From positions 104,715 through 168,714 of the forward strand of contig NZ_VLNR01000002.1 in NCBI RefSeq assembly GCF_007489275.1: a stretch of DNA of 64,000 nucleotides, in the 5' to 3' direction. This DNA comes from Aquimarina algiphila. GTDB taxonomy: Bacteria > Bacteroidota > Bacteroidia > Flavobacteriales > Flavobacteriaceae. Below, in pieces: positions 26,323-33,419 of the stretch; position 1 is the stretch's first letter; the number at the start of each line of letters is the position of its first letter. Made by a program: the position numbers and the translations under genes. The notes below the pieces were generated by a model. That model had not been told where the DNA came from, searched no databases, and saw only the letters and a program-made list of their open reading frames with translations.

Positions 26323-26808
26323 ATGAGTATATATAACCTCTTAAACCCTACCAGACCAGAAACTTGCCACGTTCTGCCATTATTAGGAAAACACCCTAGA
26401 AAAGAATATCCAAGGTTTAGAAATAGCTTTCTTACCGAAGAAAAAAAAATAGTCCTTATGACTAGAACAGGAGGCGGTAATAGAAAAGCTTATAAAATAG
26501 AAAATAGAGCCATAAAAAAACACCCTAACTACCTCTATGACTATGACGACCCCTTCGATAAAACATTCGCATACTGGTTCTTCTCTGTACCCGAAGAGTT
26601 TGAAAATGATGTAACACTAATTCTACTAAACCTATTTAAAGGAACTTCAAAAGAATACCAAAATACCATTAAAACCATAATGATAGAACAAAAAGAACAA
26701 CTCGAAATATTATACGAAGGAACAGCCGAAAGTATACCTATACAACCAGTTTCCGAAGATTGGATAAAAAGCCATATAAAAAACTCTATTGAAGCAATGA
26801 AAAAATGA
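26323..26808 (+). CDS. conserved phage hypothetical protein (TRTGGGNR family)
   Basis: 161 aa. The segment VLMTRTGGGNRKAYKIENR followed by HPNYLYDYDDPFDKTFAYWFF is a recurring pattern in phage hypothetical proteins (memory, not searched). Gly-rich loop plus acidic DYDDPFD. No known activity. Overlaps the SLOG gene by 4 bp. Confidence 0.5.
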   Translation: MSIYNLLNPTRPETCHVLPLLGKHPRKEYPRFRNSFLTEEKKIVLMTRTGGGNRKAYKIENRAIKKHPNYLYDYDDPFDKTFAYWFFSVPEEFENDVTLILLNLFKGTSKEYQNTIKTIMIEQKEQLEILYEGTAESIPIQPVSEDWIKSHIKNSIEAMKK

Positions 26809-27212
26809 AAGTCATTATTGCCGGAGGACGAGATTTTGACGACTACCAATTTTTGAAAAAAAAATGTGACGAAATACTAAAAAAACTAACCAAAATAAAA
26901 ATCGTCACAGGTAAACAAAAATCCTACGACAAAAAAACAAAACACTACTACGGAGCAGACTACTACGGAGAAAAATATGCAGAAGAAAAAGGACACATCA
27001 TCGTAGAATTCCCCGCAGATTGGGACAACTTAGGACTAGCAGCCGGAGCAATACGAAATAAACAAATGGCTCAATATGCCGATGCACTTATCGCCTTTTG
27101 GGATGGTCAATCAAAAGGAACTAAAAATATGATCGACCAAGCAAAAAAACTAAACCTTAAAACCAGAGTCATTACATATACCAAACATGAAAGTCACCAT
27201 AGGAACACATAA
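26805..27212 (+). CDS. SLOG/DUF2493-family nucleotide-binding protein
   Basis: 135 aa. The Rossmann-like start MKVIIAGGRDFDDY carries the GGRDF motif (residues 7-11) of DUF2493/YAcAr proteins. A later VTGK..., GADYYGEKYAEEKG and ADALIAFWDGQSKGTKNMI fit the SLOG superfamily, which binds nucleotides or nucleotide-derived ligands (established for the superfamily). Frequent in phages, with unclear role. Confidence 0.75.
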   Translation: MKVIIAGGRDFDDYQFLKKKCDEILKKLTKIKIVTGKQKSYDKKTKHYYGADYYGEKYAEEKGHIIVEFPADWDNLGLAAGAIRNKQMAQYADALIAFWDGQSKGTKNMIDQAKKLNLKTRVITYTKHESHHRNT

Positions 27213-27381
27213 AGGATTTGAAGGAGATCAAGCTTGGTTTACTATCCATAACCAAACCTTTTTCCTGCAACCCGTAGAATCTCCAGAACTCGCACAATGG
27301 TACGCTAAAAACCTTAAAATAGCCATTGAAAAACTAGACGTAAAAGTAAAGAAAACCAAAAAAAGCCCATACGACCTATGA
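27187..27381 (+). CDS. small phage protein
   Basis: 64 aa; begins 26 bp inside the SLOG gene. FTIHNQTFFLQPVESPELAQWYAKNLKIAI suggests a strand-helix fold. Overlaps the next gene by 4 bp. Unknown. Confidence 0.4.
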   Translation: MKVTIGTHKGFEGDQAWFTIHNQTFFLQPVESPELAQWYAKNLKIAIEKLDVKVKKTKKSPYDL

Positions 27382-27569
27382 TAAAAGAAGAAGTAGAAAA
27401 ACTTACCGACGAAGTAAGAAGCATTATGAAAAAAGGAAAACTCCCATATGCCTTACTTACCCTAGAACCCGAAGAAATGGAGATACAAGCAAGTGGAACA
27501 CTAAACGATGATATGTTCGTCATAGTCCTTGAAGAAATCCTATCAAAAATGAAATCAAAAACAAAATGA
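27378..27569 (+). CDS. small phage protein
   Basis: 63 aa, acidic and helical (EEVEKLTDEVRSIMKKGKLP). 4-bp overlaps on both sides. Unknown. Confidence 0.4.
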   Translation: MIKEEVEKLTDEVRSIMKKGKLPYALLTLEPEEMEIQASGTLNDDMFVIVLEEILSKMKSKTK

Positions 27570-27814
27570 CACGAAAAGAACAAATTGAAAAGTATTTTAA
27601 TGATCCTGTCATAAAAAACTATCAAACACAACTTAAAAACCTGTTCCTTCATAGTCCAAAAACCCTAGTCCTAAAAGATAATGAAGAGATATACCATTAC
27701 CCCGAAGAAACACACAAAAAAGCCTCGGAACTATGGAGACTAACTCTAAAACATACAGCAAATAATTACCCCGAAATTAAACCCGATAGAGACGGTGAAA
27801 TACACAATAAATGA
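27566..27814 (+). CDS. small phage protein
   Basis: 82 aa, helical start (KEQIEKYFNDPVIKNYQTQL), His-rich centre. 4-bp overlaps with both neighbours. Unknown. Confidence 0.4.
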   Translation: MTRKEQIEKYFNDPVIKNYQTQLKNLFLHSPKTLVLKDNEEIYHYPEETHKKASELWRLTLKHTANNYPEIKPDRDGEIHNK

Positions 27815-28008
27815 AAAATAAACCACCAACCAACTCATTAGCAGAATTTGCAGTAAAAACCCTTAAAGAATACGCACACCAAAATCAACTACCACCAAGA
27901 TCAACAAGCGACCTATCACCCCTAGAAAAATGGCTTATCGAGAAATTACTATACAGAGATATAATCATAAAAGACCTACTCTATGATACTAAAGATAAAA
28001 CTAAATAG
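27811..28008 (+). CDS. small phage protein
   Basis: 65 aa, helical. LAEFAVKTLKEYAHQNQLPP and LEKWLIEKLLYRDIIIKDLL could form a helical hairpin. Unknown. Confidence 0.4.
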   Translation: MKNKPPTNSLAEFAVKTLKEYAHQNQLPPRSTSDLSPLEKWLIEKLLYRDIIIKDLLYDTKDKTK

Positions 28009-28037
28009 CTATATTTAATACCTTAAAATACAAGACT

Positions 28038-28340
28038 ATGACCAAAGAACAAGCGATACAACTCATAGAAACCAAACAAAAAGAAAAACATATCCTACTC
28101 AATCAACTCGAAAAAATTAAAAATGAAGTCGAATACTTTATCGATAATGTCGAAACCTCAAATAAAACCGTAGAAGACGTAGAGAATACAGACCGCCAAT
28201 CAAGAGAAGTGCTAATGCAACTCTATGACATAAATACAGACCTTCTCTTAGCCTATGTAGTCCTTGAGAAAAATATCTCCATACTCGCAGCAGAAAACGC
28301 AATGTACGAGCCTTATATCGAAAAACTAATGAATAAATAG
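28038..28340 (+). CDS. coiled-coil phage protein
   Basis: 100 aa, predicted almost wholly helical with heptad-like Leu/Ile spacing (IETKQKEKHILLNQLEKIKN and VLEKNISILAAENAMYEPYI). Probably a small coiled coil. Unknown function. Confidence 0.45.
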   Translation: MTKEQAIQLIETKQKEKHILLNQLEKIKNEVEYFIDNVETSNKTVEDVENTDRQSREVLMQLYDINTDLLLAYVVLEKNISILAAENAMYEPYIEKLMNK

Positions 28341-28354
28341 AAATACGCTGAAAT

Positions 28355-28567
28355 ATGACACCAGAACAAGCAAATAAACTTAAAATAAATGATAAAGTCC
28401 TGTATAGAAAATCAGAAGTATATACCCTAGAAGAACAAGGGTTTATTGACGAAATAAAACACTTCCCCAATGACTACGAACTTATCAACGGTGAACTTAT
28501 TAGACACTACAAAATGACCGATCCCGAAGCATATCAAGCTATTGAACAATACCTTAAAAAGAATTAA
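28355..28567 (+). CDS. small SH3-like protein, last gene of the first rightward block
   Basis: 70 aa. INDKVLYRKSEVYTLEEQGF resembles a short SH3-like barrel start. It is followed by a 1-kb gene-free segment where base composition changes sharply. Unknown function. Confidence 0.4.
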   Translation: MTPEQANKLKINDKVLYRKSEVYTLEEQGFIDEIKHFPNDYELINGELIRHYKMTDPEAYQAIEQYLKKN

Positions 28568-28961
28568 TTACACCTCCTATAACTTATGACCGTATAGATA
28601 AACCCTAATAGAAAAACACTGTCTGGTCGTGAATGTGAGACTGTTTTTGTTTTTGTGGCGATTCCCCCGAAAAGGAAATTCGTTTTGGTTTTGCATAGGG
28701 GGGTGATTTTTCGCGGTTGTTTCGTCAGATTTTTGAGTTTTTGTTTTTCGCCAGTGTTTAGGGTTTTATCATACTAATTTCTTATTACTCTCTTTGCTAT
28801 ATGTCATTTTTATTCATGCTATTTATATATAATAAAAACCTTACTATAAGATTAAGTTATAATAATAGCATTGTAAATCCCTTGTGATTACTCACCTTGT
28901 GTAGTACTGTGTGTTGTGTTGTCCCTGTTATCGTCCCTTATATGTGTATTTCCTCATGGTC

Positions 28962-29011
28962 AACCCCAAATGCTGGGCGTATTTAAAAATTACTGTACCT
29001 TAGTACTGTAC
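28962..29011 (+). promoter_or_regulatory. repeated promoter-like element, copy 1
   Basis: AACCCCAAAT, then GTATTTAAAAATTACTGTAC and a nearby second GTAC (TTAGTACTGTAC). A second copy with the same order and nearly the same spacing lies at 31391-31436, ahead of the ardA-like gene. No gene follows this copy for about 580 bp; a terminator follows at 29363. Confidence 0.5.
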
Positions 29012-29388
29012 ACTCTCTTAATTTCCCACTATAAACCAAGGATTATGTTAAAATACTCTTAATATAGGGTATATTACTACACTTGATTATATGTGTACGT
29101 TTGTTTGTGCGTGATAAAAACACAGTCTTACACAGTCTTTATTGAAACATACAGTATGACGTTACATTGTAATCTTTGTTTATCCCTTTTTTTTTCTCCA
29201 TGCGTAGTGCAACTATGTTAAGGTTTATTTATTCTTTTCAATTCTCTTTTATAATGTATAGGTTTGTTTTTCTTAAATACTTATAGTTGTGTATAAGTTC
29301 CCGTTGTAAGCGGATTCTTAAACGTAAACGCAATCTAATGGTTTTTTAAGTTCGTCAATTGCAGCCCTGTTTGATTACGGGGCTTTTT
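29012..29388 (+). ncRNA. candidate phage non-coding RNA
   Basis: Inferred only from a promoter-like element ending at 29011 and an intrinsic terminator at 29363-29388 with no ORF between. The segment is T/G-rich and has no recognised RNA family. Boundaries are guesses. Confidence 0.3.
29363..29388 (+). terminator. rho-independent terminator with no upstream gene
   Basis: 8-bp stem (AGCCCTGT at 29363-29370 with ACGGGGCT at 29377-29384, one G-T pair), 6-nt loop and TTTTT tail. The nearest upstream gene ends about 800 bp away, so it probably ends an RNA that starts within the gap. Confidence 0.75.
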
Positions 29389-29489
29389 GTTTCTTGATAG
29401 TCTTTATTTATGGGGTATTTCGGGTATATATAAGTTTTCTTTATGTTATGTGTGTTTTGCATAAGAAATAAATATCAATAAATATTAAG

Positions 29490-29536
29490 AAAAGTTCAGT
29501 TAGTAGCTGAACTTTTAAAATAAAGTGTTATATTTG
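29490..29536 (+). promoter_or_regulatory. palindrome plus -7 box upstream of 29591 gene
   Basis: AAAAGTTCAG, 7-nt spacer, CTGAACTTTT (perfect 10-bp arms, 29490-29516), then TATATTTG at 29529-29536, a match to the Bacteroidota -7 consensus TAnnTTTG. The palindrome overlaps the expected -33 region, so it may be an operator. Confidence 0.55.
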
Positions 29537-29567
29537 TACCATCAATGTGTCACAAGGGCGATTGAGT

Positions 29568-29590
29568 TAAATTATTAAAATTATAGTATT
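29568..29590 (+). promoter_or_regulatory. shared AT-rich translation leader (copy 1 of 4)
   Basis: ATTATTAAAATTATA ends 5 nt before the ATG. The same 15-mer, 5-6 nt before ATG, occurs at the starts of 30323, 31524 and 34859. It takes the place of a Shine-Dalgarno sequence and probably serves as a phage-specific translation enhancer or start-site signature. Confidence 0.6.
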
Positions 29591-29920
29591 ATGACAACTT
29601 TAAGAACATTATTAGTAGCGGTATTATTATCAACTTCATTAACTGCTAGTGCATCGACTATCGGTGACAACGACAACACATCTAAAGAGGTAGTAAACAC
29701 ATTAAACAACAAATTACAGGTATCAGTAAATGGTATGTTTGTGACGGTTGATTCTGTGGAAAAATATAGCGGTGTTAAGATCAAGTTATTTGTTGCTGAT
29801 ACGATGGAGCATATTACTACTAAGAAAAGTTCAAACGAATTTGATTTCACGCAGTTAGGCGCGGGTGTTTACACTTTTGAGGTTGAAGGGTTCGCACCTA
29901 CTACTATCGAGGTAAAGTAA
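29591..29920 (+). CDS. secreted small beta-rich protein
   Basis: 109 aa with an N-terminal signal peptide (LRTLLVAVLLSTSLTASAST, cleavage near 21) and a C-terminal beta-sandwich-like part (VKIKLFVADTMEHIT; GAGVYTFEVEGFAPTTIEV), which resembles sorting- or Ig-like domains of Bacteroidota secreted proteins. It has its own promoter with palindrome and the shared leader. The hammerhead ribozyme begins 2 nt after its stop codon, so its mRNA 3' end is probably made by self-cleavage. Confidence 0.55.
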   Translation: MTTLRTLLVAVLLSTSLTASASTIGDNDNTSKEVVNTLNNKLQVSVNGMFVTVDSVEKYSGVKIKLFVADTMEHITTKKSSNEFDFTQLGAGVYTFEVEGFAPTTIEVK

Positions 29921-29922
29921 AA

Positions 29923-29976
29923 GTTTAACTGATGAGGCTTTAATAGCCGAAACACTCTTAATTGAGTGTCTTAAAC
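29923..29976 (+). ncRNA. type I hammerhead ribozyme
   Basis: All conserved parts are present in order. Stem I GTTTAA (29923-29928); core CTGATGA (29929-29935); stem II GGCT/AGCC (29936-29939, 29945-29948) with loop TTAAT; core GAAA (29949-29952); stem III CACTC/GAGTG (29953-29957, 29964-29968) with loop TTAATT; U-C (29969-29970); and stem I return TTAAAC (29971-29976), fully complementary to the first strand. The predicted self-cleavage is after C29970. Stem I is the open stem, hence type I. No deviation from the core consensus. Confidence 0.93.
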
Positions 29977-30063
29977 AGAGTTCATTGACATAGTGTAATT
30001 ATTATAAGCTTCTTAGGGGTTCGTCCTTTATAAGAATAAAAGAAAGTTACACTTTTGATAAAA
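29977..30063 (+). ncRNA. structured spacer RNA downstream of the hammerhead
   Basis: AGTGTAA (29992-29998) pairs with TTACACT (30047-30053), closing a hairpin with stem TTCTTA/TAAGAA (30010-30015 with 30031-30036) and an inner GGTTCGTCC-like T-arm mimic. This places a folded domain between the ribozyme and the tRNA-like element. Confidence 0.4.
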
Positions 30064-30136
30064 TTACGGGAATGGTAAAACAACGAAAGAGATGATTATA
30101 GTAAATTGTTTAAAGGTTCGATTCCTTGCCCGTGAC
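30064..30136 (+). ncRNA. tRNA-like structure (acceptor + T-arm, D-arm degenerate)
   Basis: Exactly 73 nt. Acceptor TTACGGG (30064-30070) pairs with CCCGTGA (30129-30135, one G-T pair), C at position 73, CCA not encoded. T-arm AAAGG-TTCGATT-CCTTG has 4 pairs and the consensus loop. No normal D- or anticodon arm forms; instead AAACAA (30078-30083) pairs with TTGTTT (30106-30111) around a 22-nt loop. This is a tRNA-like or decayed tRNA downstream of the hammerhead. Confidence 0.55.
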
Positions 30137-30151
30137 TAACACCCCAAATTA

Positions 30152-30274
30152 ATGACATTATCTATAGTATGTATTGTTCTTTTATTGCTTTGGGTACTTA
30201 TTGAGCTTATTAGATTAATAAGGGCTTACAAACGATATAACAGGACTAAAAAGAGAGATAACAACAACCGTTAA
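30152..30274 (+). CDS. possible 40-aa membrane peptide
   Basis: ATG frame of 40 codons with one hydrophobic helix (LSIVCIVLLLLWVLIELI) followed by a strongly basic tail. Typical of phage mini-membrane proteins; no other support. Confidence 0.35.
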   Translation: MTLSIVCIVLLLLWVLIELIRLIRAYKRYNRTKKRDNNNR

Positions 30275-30322
30275 TGTGCTACGGTTTTCAAAGCACAGTT
30301 AAATTATTAAAATTATAAGTAT

Positions 30323-30670
30323 ATGAGAAATTTATTAGTAGTAGCGGTATTATTTATTACTTCATTAGCAACCGCACAATTTGATCCTAATACGGGAACT
30401 AACACGGGTGAAGTTTTCACGGTTGATAGTGTTAGTCGTGAGGTATGGCAAACTTCGAAGGGTACAAAGTATTTGTTTTGCATAAATCCAGAGAATAACA
30501 ATCCTTATGCGGTTTGGTTATTTACTGCCACTAATGAGAAGGACGAAGACGGGCGATTGAAGTACATAAGTAAGAAGGGTTCAAAGTGTGTTTATAAGAT
30601 TGGCAAGTCTGGTAATCCTTACCCAAATTGGGATAAGAAGGAGAAAAAGAAAGTAATTGCAAACAACTAA
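30323..30670 (+). CDS. secreted small phage-island protein
   Basis: 115 aa with a signal peptide (MRNLLVVAVLFITSLATAQ, cleavage near 19). Mature part: VFTVDSVSREVWQTSKGTKY and a basic Lys-rich tail. Preceded by the shared leader (15-mer 5 nt before ATG) and a short hairpin (TGTGCT/AGCACA, 30275-30297). Unknown; resembles cargo genes that alter the host surface. Confidence 0.5.
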   Translation: MRNLLVVAVLFITSLATAQFDPNTGTNTGEVFTVDSVSREVWQTSKGTKYLFCINPENNNPYAVWLFTATNEKDEDGRLKYISKKGSKCVYKIGKSGNPYPNWDKKEKKKVIANN

Positions 30671-30675
30671 TTATT

Positions 30676-30897
30676 ATGAGTACTACAAATTTAGATTACT
30701 TATTTATCGATCAAATAACAAATTTTGCACATTTGGTTACGATAGAGCCACAGACAAAGACACAATTTTTAGAAGTCATTAAAAAAACGTATTGTCTTAC
30801 TAATCCAAAAACGGAGTTGTTTTATTCATCAACGGAAAGATCCGTTTTTAATACAATAAGACTAGATAATAAAAGAGAGTCTATTTTATTTGACTAA
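30676..30897 (+). CDS. small phage protein
   Basis: 73 aa, soluble, 5 bp after the secreted-protein gene. No motif recognised. Followed by a T-arm-like hairpin. Confidence 0.4.
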   Translation: MSTTNLDYLFIDQITNFAHLVTIEPQTKTQFLEVIKKTYCLTNPKTELFYSSTERSVFNTIRLDNKRESILFD

Positions 30898-30918
30898 ACA
30901 AAACTAACTAGGTTAACG

Positions 30919-30951
30919 GTTGTTATCGGGGGTTCGATTCCCCCGAACCAT
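30919..30951 (+). ncRNA. T-arm-like hairpin (tRNA remnant or mimic)
   Basis: CGGGGG, loop TTCGATT, CCCCCG (perfect 6-bp stem with consensus T-loop), flanked by GGTT/AACC that can also pair. No matching 5' half is seen. Either the end of a decayed tRNA or an independent T-loop hairpin between two small genes. Confidence 0.45.
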
Positions 30952-30976
30952 CTAAATATAAACTAAAACAAATACT

Positions 30977-31168
30977 ATGAAAGTAGAAAACATAAAGCAT
31001 GGTGAAATGGTTGCCAGAGTTAAAAAAGACGGCAAGCGAATGAGTAAGACATTTATTCGTGGTGAGTATAACAGGAGCGAAAAATGTTACGAGTTACAGA
31101 ACTACGACGACATTAACGACTATGTTTATGTAAAAAAAGGCACTGAATTAATGTTAGTTGATTATTAA
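30977..31168 (+). CDS. small basic phage protein
   Basis: 63 aa, Lys-rich N-terminus (ENIKHGEMVARVKKDGKRMS) then beta strands; perhaps a small SH3-like or nucleic-acid-binding barrel. Unknown. Confidence 0.4.
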   Translation: MKVENIKHGEMVARVKKDGKRMSKTFIRGEYNRSEKCYELQNYDDINDYVYVKKGTELMLVDY

Positions 31169-31183
31169 ACAAAAAATAAGATT

Positions 31184-31393
31184 ATGAGTAAATGGTTTTA
31201 CCCTGCGCAAAAGGAGATTAGCAAAGAAATAAACAAAAACAGTCGTTTTGTTAATCAAGTTATCGCTAAAAATGATGTATTTGAAAAGTACATTATTCAA
31301 GAAAATAACGAAATGTATTGTATGCTTTACCAGATCAAAAAAGATGAATACAACGAAAAAGGATATAAAATATTAAGATTTAGAGGGTTATAA
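31184..31393 (+). CDS. small phage protein
   Basis: 69 aa, charged, mixed fold. Its stop codon overlaps the second promoter-like repeat (31391-31436). Unknown. Confidence 0.4.
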   Translation: MSKWFYPAQKEISKEINKNSRFVNQVIAKNDVFEKYIIQENNEMYCMLYQIKKDEYNEKGYKILRFRGL

Positions 31394-31436
31394 CCCCAAA
31401 TTAAGAGCATATTTAAAAATTTCTGTACATATGTAC
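31391..31436 (+). promoter_or_regulatory. repeated promoter-like element, copy 2
   Basis: AACCCCAAATT, then CATATTTAAAAATTTCTGTAC and a palindromic CTGTACATATGTACGG. It matches copy 1 (28962-29011) in order and spacing. Lies about 90 bp upstream of the ardA-like gene; likely a phage promoter or operator. Confidence 0.5.
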
Positions 31437-31523
31437 GGAATACGGGCAACATAAACCACTAAAAAACAACCTGTTAACTACGCACAGGACAAAAGCGTAT
31501 TACATTATTAAAATTATATTATT

Positions 31524-32084
31524 ATGAAATTAGAAGAGACACCAAGAGTATTTTTAACAGATTATGCCAGTTATAACGAAGGAACACAATTTGAGTTTGG
31601 GCACTGGGTTGATTTAGACGATTACAGCGACGAAACGGAGTTAATGGAATACATATCTAACCATTTCGATGAATGCGACGAGAAACGCCCTTTATTATGC
31701 GGTAGTGAGCGTGAAGAAATAATGATAACAGATTATGAAGGTTTTCCAAAGGAATTATATAGCGAATCAGGCGGTAATTTTGAACAAATCTATGAGTTTA
31801 TTAATTTAAGTGACGATCAAAAAATTGCGGTTGCCTTTATGATAGAGCAAAATTGTGATTTAGAGTATGCAATCGATCATTGTGAGGATGTTTATTTAAG
31901 GGAGTTTGACCGACACGGAAACGATAAAATAGAATTGTTTGCGGAATATTACCCAGAAGCAGACAAAGCCGACGACGATCATACATACTTAAGAATTGAT
32001 TATGATTCATTTCTTGAGAATGAATTTACAGAATTTGAGTACGAAGGAACAAACTACATAATTCATGATTCTTGGAATCACTAA
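31524..32084 (+). CDS. ardA: ArdA-like antirestriction protein
   Basis: 186 aa, strongly acidic. VFLTDYASYNEG...FGHWVDLDDYSD, ITDYEGFPKELYSESG and YEFINLSDDQKIAVAFMIEQ follow the ArdA layout (usually about 165-185 aa). ArdA is a DNA-mimic dimer that inhibits type I restriction enzymes (established). It carries the shared leader ahead of its ATG and an upstream promoter-like repeat. First of a run of acidic small genes. Confidence 0.8.
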   Translation: MKLEETPRVFLTDYASYNEGTQFEFGHWVDLDDYSDETELMEYISNHFDECDEKRPLLCGSEREEIMITDYEGFPKELYSESGGNFEQIYEFINLSDDQKIAVAFMIEQNCDLEYAIDHCEDVYLREFDRHGNDKIELFAEYYPEADKADDDHTYLRIDYDSFLENEFTEFEYEGTNYIIHDSWNH

Positions 32085-32094
32085 AATTTGAAAT

Positions 32095-32271
32095 ATGCAT
32101 CAAATATTCACTAAAAAACAAGAATACACCAGAACCTTAGAACTTTTTGAAGAAATCTATAAAAACAAAGGGTTGTATTATGCTATTGCTTTTTTATATG
32201 ATAGTGGTTATCAAAACAAGCATTTAGGCGAAATGATGAAATTAATAGAACCTAAAAAACGGGAACTATGA
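32095..32271 (+). CDS. small phage protein
   Basis: 58 aa, helical (QEYTRTLELFEEIYKNKGLY). 10 bp after the ardA-like gene, and its stop overlaps the next ATG by 4 bp. Unknown. Confidence 0.45.
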   Translation: MHQIFTKKQEYTRTLELFEEIYKNKGLYYAIAFLYDSGYQNKHLGEMMKLIEPKKREL

Positions 32272-32633
32272 CACATTTAATATATTCAGATCATAACGTC
32301 TTTGTTGATGATTTTGAAGAAGGAGAAAAAGACCACGTTAATTTTTACGAAAATAACGCACAAGTAAAAGCCGAAAATTTGCTACAGGCTATTGAATTGT
32401 ATATAACTGAAAAATTATATTATACCTTCAAAAAAGAGTATTTATATCTTGACGAAGGAACGCACGTAATCCATTATGATGTTCTGGTAGACAATGACCA
32501 ACAAGAGTTAACAGAAATAGAGCGTAAACAATGGGAGAAGGGAGAAATTACAGCCTATGCAAACAGGTTTGAAATGCAGGTTTACGAAATTAATAAAGTA
32601 GAATTAAAAGACGTTAAACTATGGAATCATTAG
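32268..32633 (+). CDS. acidic phage protein
   Basis: 121 aa, net acidic (NVFVDDFEEGEKDHVNFYEN). Its C-terminal tail ends WNH like the ArdA-like protein. DNA mimicry is conceivable but unproven. Overlaps the next small gene. Confidence 0.45.
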   Translation: MTHLIYSDHNVFVDDFEEGEKDHVNFYENNAQVKAENLLQAIELYITEKLYYTFKKEYLYLDEGTHVIHYDVLVDNDQQELTEIERKQWEKGEITAYANRFEMQVYEINKVELKDVKLWNH

Positions 32634-32722
32634 AAGAATTATTTTATATGGCAATCGGGGTGTTAATCCTCGGTTGCCTACAATGGACATTTACCTATTT
32701 TAAAAACAAAAGGAAAAAGTAA
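32621..32722 (+). CDS. 33-aa membrane peptide
   Basis: Frame of 33 codons with one hydrophobic helix (FYMAIGVLILGCLQWTFTYF) and basic tail KNKRKK. It overlaps the preceding gene by 13 bp. Plausible mini-membrane protein. Confidence 0.35.
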   Translation: MESLEELFYMAIGVLILGCLQWTFTYFKNKRKK

Positions 32723-32727
32723 AAATT

Positions 32728-33084
32728 ATGACACCAGAAGACAAGAAATTTTTTAAACAGCAAGCCACAAAAAAGGCTATCGAGTATTGCAAGACATTAG
32801 GTAATAGAAACGAAGCATATAAAACGTCTAGAATGCACATAAAATTCAGTACACATCTTACTGTATCAGAAATAGTAGAAATAGCAGAAAACGACTCTAA
32901 AAGGGTGTTAAACGAAGCTAAAGCGTATTGGTCAGAATTAGGAGATGTTCCCGTAAATGAAAACGACGAAATAGACGAGGATTTTAAAGATTTTCCGAAA
33001 GGCACAGATAAATTTGAAATCTGGCATTACGTTGAGGAACATTTTAACGTTAGTATTGTCGAGGACTTAATGTATGACAAGTAA
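32728..33084 (+). CDS. acidic phage protein
   Basis: 118 aa; helical N-terminus (DKKFFKQQATKKAIEYCKTL) then an acidic region (NENDEIDEDFKDFPKGTDKF). Unknown. The roughly 30 bp before and over its start are repeated at the start of 33106-33357. Confidence 0.45.
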   Translation: MTPEDKKFFKQQATKKAIEYCKTLGNRNEAYKTSRMHIKFSTHLTVSEIVEIAENDSKRVLNEAKAYWSELGDVPVNENDEIDEDFKDFPKGTDKFEIWHYVEEHFNVSIVEDLMYDK

Positions 33085-33105
33085 CAAAAGGAAAAAGTGA
33101 AAATT

Positions 33106-33357
33106 ATGACACCGTATTACAAAATATTCGTCTATAAAAAAGAAGCACACCAAGACGATAAAAATAATCCATCATATAAAACCCTTTTTTCTACAGAAAA
33201 ACAACCTGTTAAATTTAAAACCGAAATAAGAGAACCTTTTAAAGAACTCAAAGAAAAGTTTCCCGAACCGGATTATCTGGTAGAAGCATTTATCTGTAAA
33301 GTTGATCTTATAACGGTTAATAACGAGGATGATTTGTTAAAAAAGGAATTAGTTTAA
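33106..33357 (+). CDS. small phage protein
   Basis: 83 aa from ATG 33106 (a GTG at 33097 is possible). Lys/Glu-rich, mixed fold. Its start region copies that of the preceding gene. Unknown. Confidence 0.4.
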   Translation: MTPYYKIFVYKKEAHQDDKNNPSYKTLFSTEKQPVKFKTEIREPFKELKEKFPEPDYLVEAFICKVDLITVNNEDDLLKKELV

Positions 33358-33419
33358 CAACAAAAGAATAATACACAGCTTACAGGCTTTTGCTTGTATG
33401 GGTGAAAAAATCAAAAAGA

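Larger units (their letters stand above)
28568..29590. other. 1-kb gene-free segment at a strand-composition switch
   Basis: No credible ORF on either strand. The plus strand is A/C-rich in genes up to about 28.57 kb, T/G-rich here to about 29.4 kb, and A/G-rich in genes after 29.6 kb. It contains an imperfect inverted repeat with C5/G6 arms (about 28663-28712), a promoter-like repeat (28962-29011), a terminator (29363-29388), a palindrome (29490-29516) and a -7 box (29529-29536). It may hold a replication origin, an ncRNA, or both. Confidence 0.5.

Noticed and set aside
30064..30136. tmRNA
   Set aside because: Too short, no tag reading frame and no pseudoknots; only the acceptor/T-arm resemblance is shared.
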